Positions 52,328 through 59,964 of a stretch of 64,000 nt of DNA are shown here, one piece after another. Every line of letters begins with the position of its first letter. The stretch's first letter is position 1. Position numbers and translations under genes: made by a program. The stretch is from Prorocentrum cordatum (lineage: Eukaryota; Sar; Dinophyceae; Prorocentrales; Prorocentraceae): contig CAUYUJ010016707.1 of assembly GCA_963575745.1 (NCBI GenBank), positions 120,548-184,547 on the forward strand, in the 5' to 3' direction. The notes beneath the pieces are model-generated. The model was given only the letters and a program-made list of their open reading frames with translations. It made no database searches and was not told the origin of the DNA.

Positions 52328-52540
52328 ATGCCCACTCGAAAGGCAGACGCTGCATACAAGAAGATGGAGAAGCTCGTGAAGAAGGCGGAGCAGGCCGCGG
52401 ATTCGTTCACGTTGCTCTTGGACAACGCCAAGATGTGTAAGGGTGCGGTTGATCGGGCGAATAATCGCCTTGTGGAGGCAGGTGCTGCCGATCGTGCGCG
52501 GGGGCGCAAAGCCTTGGGTATCGGTGAATACGCCGCCTGA
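52328..52540 (+). CDS. Small 70-aa helical protein
   Basis: ATG at 52328 opens MPTRKADAAYKKMEKLVKKA and continues to RGRKALGIGEYAA with TGA. Uniformly helix-forming, Lys/Ala/Glu-rich, GC-biased third positions. No intron needed. Unknown function. Confidence 0.5.
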   Translation: MPTRKADAAYKKMEKLVKKAEQAADSFTLLLDNAKMCKGAVDRANNRLVEAGAADRARGRKALGIGEYAA

Positions 52541-52639
52541 GTGTGGGTGTCGGGGCGTACTTAGATGGGGGCTCGTTGGGGTTGTGCGTGCAAACGCATG
52601 TATGCGAGCCTTCAGGTTCTCGTTGCAGCTTTTCGCGCG

Positions 52640-53560
52640 ATAAAGCACCCTGCGGAGAGACCGATGATACGAATACGAATGAGGACGAGGAGAAATAAGA
52701 ATAGGATGAGGAGGGTTAGGCGGTGGAGGTGAATGAGACGGAGAAGGAGGATGATGGGGGTGAGAATGGTGAGAAGGGATAGGGAGGAGGAGAAGGAGGA
52801 CGAGGATGAGGAGAAGGGGGAGGGCGAGCAGGCGGAGGAGCAGGATGAGACGCCCCCGCCGTCGTCTCCGCCGCCGTCGAACTCGTCGCAGCCAACTCGT
52901 CGCCACCAACTCTTCGCCGTCGCCGTCGCTATCGCAGCCGCCATGGCAATTGCTCCTCCTCATCTTCTTCCCCCTCCTCCTTCTCCTTCTCCTCCTCCCC
53001 ATCGTCCCCCTCTTCCTCCGCGTGCTCCTTGTCCTGCTCCTCCTCATGCTCCTCCTCCTACTCCTCCTCATCCTCGTTGTCGTTCAATCGTGGTCGTCAC
53101 GGTGGCCGCCGCCCTCTCCTGCACCGCGCGCGCAGATGACGGCGCAGGCGACGGCTTCGACGGCGACGGCGGGAACGAGGAGGAGACATGCTGAGAATGA
53201 AGAGGGTGGAATGAGACGGAGTAAGAATGAGGAGAATGAGGATGATGAGGAGGAGAATGAGGATAAGGAAGAGGAGGCAGAGGAGGAGGAGGAGGTGGGG
53301 GAAGATGGGGAGGGCGATGAGGCGGAGGAGAAGGAGGAGGAGGAGGAGGAGGCGGCGGCGGCGGAGGAGGAGGCGGAGGAGGATAAAGGTAGGAGGGGGA
53401 GGGTGAGGATGAGGGGGAGGATGGGCCTTCCCCTCCTCCTCCTCCTCCTCACCCCCCACCTCCTCCTCAGAATCTTCCCCCCTCTCCTTCTCCTTGTCCT
53501 CCTTCTCCCGCGCATCCTCCTCTCATCCCACTTCCCCTTATTCTCGCTCACGCCACGCTC
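52640..53560. repeat. GGA/CTC low-complexity region
   Basis: GGA-rich blocks (52670-52850, 53200-53400) alternate with CTC-rich blocks (52940-53090, 53430-53560). A short island at 53090-53160 (VTVAAALSCTARADDGAGD) may be coding, but nothing supports it beyond composition. Confidence 0.75.
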
Positions 53561-53699
53561 ATGCATCTCTTATCAACATGATCCAGCGCAGCCGCGGGCA
53601 GCGCAGCCAAGCAGACGAGCCAATTCTAGGCACAACGTCGACCACGAGCGAGATGGAGACCCTCGAAGTTTACTCTAAACATGAGCTCAAACCCTTGGT

Positions 53700-53992
53700 G
53701 TCGTATGTCAGAATCTCACATGCGAGAAATCTGTCGTATGTCAGAATCTTACATGCGACAAATCTGTCGTATGTCAGAATCTTACATACGACAACGTTGT
53801 CGTATGTAAGAATCGTACATACGACATCTCGCTCTTATATATCATAAGGATTCTATTAACACATCCGTCGTATGTTAGAATCTTACATACGACAACGGTG
53901 TCGTATGTAAGAATCTTACATACGACAACTTTGTCGTATGTTAGAATCTTACATGCGACAACTGCGTCGTATGTTAGAATCTTACATACGAC
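53700..53992. repeat. Eight 33-bp units with 27-bp palindromic core
   Basis: Core GTCGTATGTAAGAATCTTAC plus ATACGAC is a palindrome with 13-bp arms. Cores start at 53700, 53733, 53766, 53799, then after a 41-bp break (TATATATCATAAGGATTC) at 53867, 53900, 53933 and 53966. Six-base spacers vary (for example AACTTT, AACGGT, AACTGC). Since 33 is a multiple of three and the core is palindromic, both strands show an 11-residue peptide repeat (YVRILHTTTLS type), which need not be coding. Confidence 0.93.
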
Positions 53993-54214
53993 AACCCCCA
54001 CCATAATAGATCATCCCCGACGGAGGAGAGGCAGCGCGCGGTCTAGAATGGACTCCACGCCTGCTGCCGCGCTGGTGGCGGCACATTAATGCAGCAGCGG
54101 CGGCGTCGGCGCCGCTTTGGTAGTGATTCTGGCGCTACTGCAGATCAGCGGCGAACAGCCGCCTCCGCCCAGATGTCGGGAGGAGGAACACATTACATAT
54201 CCAGTTATTGGCCC

Positions 54215-55501
54215 TCATCCTTCCCCCTCGTCCGTGGTAAGAACCGTTGAAGGAGGAGGGATGAGGGGGCCCGGTAGAACTAGATCTGTATTGTTTTCCT
54301 CCACCCAGATGCGCCAGTGCGTCCGCTTGCTCCACCTGGCGTAGTCGGCCTTGCCGCGGTCCGACATCAGGTCCTGCAGCCCGTCCAGCTGCTCCTTGGT
54401 GGCAAGGGCCTTCGCCAGCCTGATGTGGCGCCCGCCGCGGGACTTCTCCTCGCGCCAGCCCTTGCCGCCGTCGTAGCCTTTATCGCCCTTGCCGCCGTCG
54501 TGGCCCTTGCCACTGTCGATGCCCTTGCCACTGTCGTAGCCTGTATCGCCACGGTCGTAGCTTGGATCACCGCCGTAGCCCGTGTCACCGTCGTAGCCCT
54601 TGCCGACGTCGTAGCCCTTGCGATCATAGCCCTTGTCGCCCTTGCGATCGTAGCCCTTGTCGCCCTTGCGGTCGTAGTCACGGCTGTCGTAGCCACTGTT
54701 GCCGTAGTTGTCGTAGCCACGGTTGTCGTAGCCACTGCTGTCGTATCCGCGGTTGTCGTAGCCACGGTTGTTGTAACCACGGTTGTCGTAGCCACGCTGG
54801 TAGTTGCCACTCTTGTCGTAGCCCTTGCTGTCGTAGCCTCTGTTGTCGTAGCCCTTGCTGTCGTAGCCCTTGCTCGAGCCCTTGTCGTAGTCGCCCCAGC
54901 GCCTGCGGTCGTGCCACCTGTTGTCGTAGTCATCGTTGTCGCGGTCGTACCACGAGCTGGGGTGGTCATACCACTTGGAGCTGTACGGGTCGTAGCGGCG
55001 GTCGTAGCCCTTGTCGCCCTTGCCACCGTCGTAGCCCACGTCGCCCCTGTCACCGTGGTAGCCTTTGTCGCGGCCCTTGTCGATGTCGTAGCCTTCGCCG
55101 CTGCCCTTGCCATCGTCGTGGCCCTTGTCGAAGCCCTTGCTCGAGCTGCCTTTGCCACCGCCGTAGCCCTTGCCACCGTCGATGATGCCCTTGCCACCGT
55201 CGTAGCTGGCGTAGTCGTAGCCCGTGTCGTCGCCATCGCCGTCGCCCATGAACTCCTGCAGGCCCTGGAACGAGTTCAACTCGGGATCCAGCGCGGGCGC
55301 CAACTCGAGATCATCGAGCAAGCCGTCGGCCACGCGCGAGCGATCGTACTTCGCCAAGACCTTCGCCGTCGGCGGCGTGCTTGGCGGCCGAGGGGCCACC
55401 TTGCTGGTGGGCTGCAAGACCTTGGCGGCCGCGGCGCGCCGCCGCTGGCTGAGATCCTCCGCCGCCTCCAGGAGCAGCGTCACCGCGGTCTCGTCCGCCA
55501 T
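54215..55501 (-). CDS. GYD-repeat protein 1
   Basis: Start chosen at MADETAVTLLLEAAEDLSQR (55501); upstream codons are a CAGCAC-type repeat. Residues 1-95 are ordinary (AKVLAKYDRSRVADGLLDDL), followed by about 260 residues of GYD, KGYD, NRGYD and GGKG units with no cysteine. After this a conserved segment HIRLAKALATKEQLDGLQDL, then MSDRGKADYARWSKRTHW and RIW. TGG|GTGGAGG at 54305/54304 is a possible donor, so the last 30 residues may be intron. Low-complexity Gly/Tyr/Asp proteins of this type are often disordered and can condense or bind RNA (general knowledge; not shown here). A related gene lies head-to-head at 56.4-57.4 kb. Confidence 0.65.
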   Translation of the reverse strand: MADETAVTLLLEAAEDLSQRRRAAAAKVLQPTSKVAPRPPSTPPTAKVLAKYDRSRVADGLLDDLELAPALDPELNSFQGLQEFMGDGDGDDTGYDYASYDGGKGIIDGGKGYGGGKGSSSKGFDKGHDDGKGSGEGYDIDKGRDKGYHGDRGDVGYDGGKGDKGYDRRYDPYSSKWYDHPSSWYDRDNDDYDNRWHDRRRWGDYDKGSSKGYDSKGYDNRGYDSKGYDKSGNYQRGYDNRGYNNRGYDNRGYDSSGYDNRGYDNYGNSGYDSRDYDRKGDKGYDRKGDKGYDRKGYDVGKGYDGDTGYGGDPSYDRGDTGYDSGKGIDSGKGHDGGKGDKGYDGGKGWREEKSRGGRHIRLAKALATKEQLDGLQDLMSDRGKADYARWSKRTHWRIWVEENNTDLVLPGPLIPPPSTVLTTDEGEG

Positions 55502-55504
55502 GGT

Positions 55505-55665
55505 GCTGCTGGTTGCACTGGTGATGCTGCTGCGGGTGGTGCTGCTGGTTGCACTGGTGGCGATGCTGCAGCTGGTGCTGCTGCGCGTGGAGCTGCTGGA
55601 TGCACTGGTGGTGCTGATGCAGCTGGTGCTGCTGCGCGCGGAGCGCTGGTAGCTGCTGCGCGCGG
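55505..55665. repeat. CTGCTG/CACTGGTG repeats upstream of GYD gene 1
   Basis: Imperfect 25-60 bp units of GCTGCTGGTTGCACTGGTG and CTGCTGCGCGYGGAGC. In the minus frame they read Gln/His/Ser/Thr and extend the frame upstream of the chosen ATG. Confidence 0.75.
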
Positions 55666-56240
55666 GGCGCTGCAGCTGGTCGCGCACTGTCGCGACCCAT
55701 GCAACGCTCGGGCCTAAACGGCGGTGGCAACGGAGGACGATGAGGTCGGGAAGGGATATTCACATCATAGCGTAGCATTGCATGGCATACCATAACCAAC
55801 ATCATGGTTCGCGGTACTGAGTTCATTGTGAGGTCGTGTGATGCTGAGTTAATTGTGAGGCTGTCTCGAGCGAACGCAGACGACGATGCTAACGCATCTC
55901 ATTTTCAAGTTCGCATCCCCAAGTAAACTCTGACACAACGCATGCATTGCTGCATGCACCCATGAGTGCACAGCGCGAAACGATTCGCGACGCAGCCACG
56001 CCCCCTCACCCGAATCGCCCCCTCACCTGAATCGCACCCCCCCCCCTCCCCCATTTGCGCGCGCTGCTGTTTCTGGACCGAGGCCCCCTGGAGGGCCCCT
56101 TTCTCCTCCCAGGGGGGCGTGGCCGCGCGCGGTGGCGCGCGCGGCCATGGCGTGCAGCGCCGAGGCGCTGAGCCGCGAGGCGCGCCTACACGAGGACTGC
56201 TGGGGTGAGAGCCACAGGAGAAGGATGAAGGGGGATGAGG
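55666..56240. other. Divergent spacer between the GYD-repeat genes
   Basis: Holds GAGTTMATTGTGAGG twice (55822 and 55849), TGCATGCA text at 55940, C-runs, and a palindromic GGCGCGCGC region near 56120. Any promoters for the head-to-head pair should lie here. No gene seen. Confidence 0.5.
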
Positions 56241-56319
56241 GGGACGAGGAGGAATACGAGGATGATGAGGAGGAAGAGGAGGAGGAGAAGGAATAGGAGG
56301 AGGAGGAGGATGAGGGGGA

Positions 56320-56350
<31 letters not shown>

Positions 56351-56358
56351 GAGGAGGG
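56240..56358. repeat. (GGA)n tract
   Basis: GGA triplets with ATG and GGG variants, directly before GYD gene 2. Confidence 0.9.
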
Positions 56359-56397
56359 ATGTCGGCGGATTTTCGCCTTCCATACAGGAGCTCCAGC

Positions 56398-57401
56398 GGG
56401 AGCGGCGGATCACAGACAGGCTCCTCGACATCACAGACATCCTGCTTGGCTACGACAACAGTGGCTACGACAACAGTGGCTACGACAACGGCTACGACAA
56501 GGGCTACGACAGAGGCTACGACAAGGGCTACGACAAAGGCTACGACAAGGGCTACGACACGGGCTACGACAGTGATGGCAAGGGCTACGACGACGGTGGC
56601 AAGGGTTACGACGATGGCAAGGGCAAGGGCTACGACGGTGGCAAGGGCAAGGGCTACGACAGTGGCAAGGGCCGCGAGAATGACGGCAGCGGCAAGGGCC
56701 GCGACAAAGACGGCGACAGCGGCAAGGGCCACATCAGGCTGGCGAAGGAGCAGCGTGACGGGCTGCAGGACATGATGTCGGACAGCGGCAAAGGCTACGA
56801 CGGCGGCAAGGGCAGCGACGGCGGCAAAGGCTACGACGGCAGCAAGGGCTTCGACAAAGGCTACGACGGCGGCAAGGGCAGCGACAAAGGCTACGACCCG
56901 TACGGCAGCTCGAGCAAGGGCTACGACGCGGTCTACGACACGGGCTACGTCAATGGCTACGACAAGGGCTACGACAAGGGCTACGAAAAGGGCTACGACG
57001 ATGGCAAGGGTGCTGATGGCATCGGTCGCGGCTGTGCAAGCTACGACGGTGGCACGGGCATCGACGACGAGGCCATGGGCTACTACGACGGTGGCAAGGG
57101 CTACGATGGTAGCAAGGGCAGCACCGACGGTGACAAGGTCTACGACGGTGGCCAGGGCTACGACGATGGCGAGGGCTACAACGGTGGCAAGAGCATTAAC
57201 GACGGTGGTAAGGGCAAGGCGACGGCCCTCGACAGCGGCGGGGGCTACGATGACGGCAAGGGCCCCGACTTTTGCAAGGGCATGAGCATGGGCAGGGACG
57301 CCGATGTGCCGAACAGCGGCATGCGCGACGATGGCCCTCCGCATCTTGAGCTGAGTTCTGTTACTGAGTCCCCGCCGCCAGCGGGGCCAGATTCGGACTG
57401 A
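56398..57401 (+). CDS. GYD-repeat protein 2
   Basis: Taken from an acceptor CCATACAG|GAG at 56398 because upstream codons are GGA repeat. Begins ELQRERRITDRLLDITDILL and moves into GYDNS, KGYD and GGKGYD units. In the middle is GHIRLAKEQRDGLQDMMSD, clearly the same segment that closes GYD protein 1, followed by more GYD/GGKG repeats and a non-repetitive tail (LELSSVTESPPPAGPDSD). About 333 codons. An in-phase first exon was not identified. The shared segment lies mid-protein here but at the end in protein 1. Confidence 0.6.
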
Positions 57402-57475
57402 GCACGCGAGGCAAACATAGAATAGAGATTGGAGGGAGAGGGAAGGGGAGGTGGGAAGGCGAAGAGGGAGTGGAG

Positions 57476-58093
57476 CTACTGGAAGCTAAGCGTCGTCTGG
57501 CGCATCTCCCGTCGGCGAGTGAAAACAGAGGGCGGCCCATCACCTGGTGGCGAACCATCGCCTGGCGAACCATCACCTGGCGGCGAACCATCGCCTGGCG
57601 AACCATCGCCTGGTGGCGAGCCATCGCCTGGTGGCGAGCCATCGCCTGGTGGCGGGCCATCGCCTGGTGGCGAGCCATCGCCTGCTGCGACTGGCGGGTC
57701 ATCGTACTCCTCGGACCCATCAGCTTCAGCCTCATCACGTGCCTCGTTATCTAAGCGATCACGAAGGGATTGGGCTGCGTTGTTGATGTACGTGGGAGTC
57801 CAATCGTCCACTCGCTCCTGCAGACGCTTGCCGTCGACCACCATGAACACCGTCCTGCGACGTTTGTCGCATTTCACACCTTCCACCCCTGCTGGTGCTG
57901 ACCGCAAGCGATGTGTTGCCTCCTGACTGCATGAAACCGCTGCTGCGATAGATGCAACCCGTATGTACTCAAGCCCCGTTGGCGTACATTCGACCCACAC
58001 CTTCTTAGTAGCATTCAGCTCAAACAGAAGCTTCAAGGTAACTGCATCGTGATGCAAATGCTCATCACCATGGTCGCACTGGACTGCGGGCAT
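57476..58093 (-). CDS. 205-aa protein with PGDGSP repeats
   Basis: Starts MPAVQCDHGDEHLHHDAVTL. Residues 15-120 look globular (ATKKVWVECTPTGLEYIRVA; KCDKRRRTVFMVVDGKRLQE; WTPTYINNAAQSLRDRLDNE). Then an acidic stretch and about ten PGDGSP/PGDGPP units (57540-57690), ending RREMRQTTLSFQ. The globular part recalls dinoflagellate mobile-element proteins (memory only). The last residues QTTLSF resemble a PCNA-binding motif but lack the second aromatic residue at the usual spacing. Minus strand, like the three frames upstream of it. Confidence 0.55.
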   Translation of the reverse strand: MPAVQCDHGDEHLHHDAVTLKLLFELNATKKVWVECTPTGLEYIRVASIAAAVSCSQEATHRLRSAPAGVEGVKCDKRRRTVFMVVDGKRLQERVDDWTPTYINNAAQSLRDRLDNEARDEAEADGSEEYDDPPVAAGDGSPPGDGPPPGDGSPPGDGSPPGDGSPGDGSPPGDGSPGDGSPPGDGPPSVFTRRREMRQTTLSFQ

Positions 58094-58399
58094 ATATATC
58101 GAGACAGTTTCTGGTAGACCACCATCCCGTTAGGGCACATGTCTAGAATGCGTTCTCTTCTACGCCCTTCATCCCCTTGGGGGAGTGGTTTGCCTGGACG
58201 GTGGTTCCAAGAGGGGCTCATATATACTTCAAGATGTCCACGGATATGTCCCAATATCACGCGATGCTTCAACATGCAGGCATGGATATCACGCGACCCA
58301 AGATTGCCCAAGTTTGTCCAAGATATCACGCGATCCAAGATTGCCCAAGAAGTCTCAAGGTCAAGAGATCGATCCAAGAGTGGCCCAAGAGCGGCCTAT

Positions 58400-58620
58400 T
58401 CACGCAAGCGAATGAAGGCATCTCCTATTCCTCCTCCTCATCCTTTTTTTGTCATCCTTATGCTCCTTCCTCCTCCCCCTTTCCCTCCTCCCATTTCTCC
58501 TCCACCATCCCCCTCTGTTTCAGCCCCTCCTCCTCGCCCCCCTCCCCCGCCACTCCACCTCATCATCCAATGTATCATCCTCCTCCTCTCCTTCCTCCTC
58601 CCCTGGTGGGAATACGCGAA
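58400..58620. repeat. CTC/CCC-rich low-complexity stretch
   Basis: TCCTCCTC and CCTCCCCC text between the 205-aa and the 58.5-59.2 kb frames. It could be the intron or 3' flank of the latter. Upstream at 58230-58400 CCAAGATTGCCCAAG and ATATCACGCGAT recur, a short degenerate repeat. Confidence 0.7.
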
Positions 58621-59194
58621 GCGTCCACGATTGCGACATATCCAGGGAACTCCTATTGTTCTTAATGACGCTGGCCCTGTCGCAATCTTGCTGAAGCAAT
58701 GGGTCGGCCTGCTTCAAGTGGTCCCAAATGGCCTCGGTGCAAGCGGCGTTGCGCATCTTCAAGATCTGATCGAAAAACGAATTTGTCGCCAGAGGCGATT
58801 GGCTCTTGGCGGGGTTGGGCACAGATATAAATTTTTGCAGCTGCCTATCCGCTCTCGACAGCTCCACGAAGAGCCCCCCTGCCGTATGCATCACCGCCCT
58901 CGGGGCCCATGGCTCGCGATCCTTAAGGCCGCCCCCCTCGATGACCGTGCGGAGCTGCACGCTCACTGCCATCTGCAGCTGCAGTGCGTGCGCAGATGCA
59001 GCGTGCACTCGCTTGGACACAGCCAAACGCCTGCGGGCCGATGCAATGGACAATTGCAGACGAGTCCGATGCGTGTTGACGCAATGATGCAACGATTGCA
59101 GAGGAACGATACCGACGATGCTTTCATACATTTCATAAACACCCCCCACGACACATGGTATGTGTAACCGATGCTGCCAACACGCGAGCCTCAT
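58520..59194 (-). CDS. Element-encoded protein, unknown (about 190-225 aa)
   Basis: Frame opens MRLACWQHRLHIPCVVGGVY; the best coding stretch is LRTVIEGGGLKDREPWAPRA to LFVELSRADRQLQKFISVPN, ATNSFFDQILKMRNAACTEA and IWDHLKQADPLLQQDCDRAS. After about 58640 it passes into a Glu/Arg-rich low-complexity tail that may be intron or 3' flank. The ATG overlaps the TGA of the preceding minus-strand frame (ATGA at 59194-59191). No domain recognised. Confidence 0.5.
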   Translation of the reverse strand: MRLACWQHRLHIPCVVGGVYEMYESIVGIVPLQSLHHCVNTHRTRLQLSIASARRRLAVSKRVHAASAHALQLQMAVSVQLRTVIEGGGLKDREPWAPRAVMHTAGGLFVELSRADRQLQKFISVPNPAKSQSPLATNSFFDQILKMRNAACTEAIWDHLKQADPLLQQDCDRASVIKNNRSSLDMSQSWTLRVFPPGEEEGEEEDDTLDDEVEWRGRGARRRG

Positions 59195-59823
59195 CGCTTC
59201 CTGGCCTTCTTAGCCGCGGGCGCAGCAGGCACATCGTCTACCTTGCGCTTGGGCATGAGCGATGCCAGCTGGGCGCTAAGGACATCGCCCTTGTTGATGG
59301 CGCACTTGTTTGTCAAAATTGGTACATGCACTGATGGGGCAGCTGTAGACTTGACGGTCTTGAGCTTCATGTTGGGGGTGCCGTGCTCACCTGAATCCTG
59401 TACGAGCCAGAAGGGGATGACGAGCGAAGACGGTGCCTGCTTCAGCCCTCCAACGCCAGTGTTCGTCTCAGCCTTAGGCATCTTGATGCCACCACTGGGG
59501 GCCAACACGATATTGAACGTCAATCCCTTGGGGTCCTTGTATGTCTTCATGAACACATGCCCACACTGAACTATATCAGTCTGCTTCTTCAAGTAGATTG
59601 CCGAAGAGAGTGGGACAAGCACCAGCTCTTCAGCCTCAAACGAACGCGTTACGGTGAGAGCACGAAGCTTAACAGGCGTAATCACGCCACTCAAGTACTT
59701 GAGACAGTTGCCGTTCTGGCTGTATACATCATCCAAGGCCAGCCTGATTTTGGCCTCCTCGATACCCCACTGGTAATCGACAGACTTGAGGGGGCCATGA
59801 TCAGCGAACTTGTCGATCGTTTC
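59191..59823 (-). CDS. Element protein, downstream exon (210 aa)
   Basis: Open from ETIDKFADHGPLKSVDYQWG (59823) through IRLALDDVYSQNGNCLKYLS to a basic end PKRKVDDVPAAPAAKKARKR and TGA, the last part like a nuclear localisation signal. Immediately upstream is a strong pyrimidine tract and ATAGAG (CTTTTTTTCCCGCTG...CATAGAG), so it is probably the second exon of the gene at 59905-61668 rather than starting at its internal ATG. Confidence 0.55.
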   Translation of the reverse strand, partial: ETIDKFADHGPLKSVDYQWGIEEAKIRLALDDVYSQNGNCLKYLSGVITPVKLRALTVTRSFEAEELVLVPLSSAIYLKKQTDIVQCGHVFMKTYKDPKGLTFNIVLAPSGGIKMPKAETNTGVGGLKQAPSSLVIPFWLVQDSGEHGTPNMKLKTVKSTAAPSVHVPILTNKCAINKGDVLSAQLASLMPKRKVDDVPAAPAAKKARKR

Positions 59824-59964
59824 CTCTATGGGGGAGCAGCGGGAAAAAAAGATGAGACATGACGACGCAGAGCCAAATGAGATGAGGGAACGACGAACGA
59901 GAATTCAAAGGTGTGGGGGTGTATATGCATTCCACATGCATTGCGACGAGGTCGCAAGACTGTC
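59824..59964 (-). other. Possible 141-nt GA-AG intron
   Basis: If the donor is AAG|GACAGT (after STIMK) and the acceptor CATAGAG|GAA, removal joins ...STIMK to ETIDK in phase 0. The GA donor is unusual but repeats the AAG|GAC pattern at the channel-like gene. Not proven. Confidence 0.4.

Noticed and set aside
53700-53992. CRISPR-like array of repeats and short spacers
   Set aside because: Spacers are only six bases and similar to one another, repeats are full palindromes, there are no cas genes, and the setting is eukaryotic.
54317-55717. Ala/Val-rich plus-strand frame over GYD gene 1
   Set aside because: It is the antisense shadow of the GYD repeats; the minus frame has the conserved HIRLAK segment also found in GYD gene 2.
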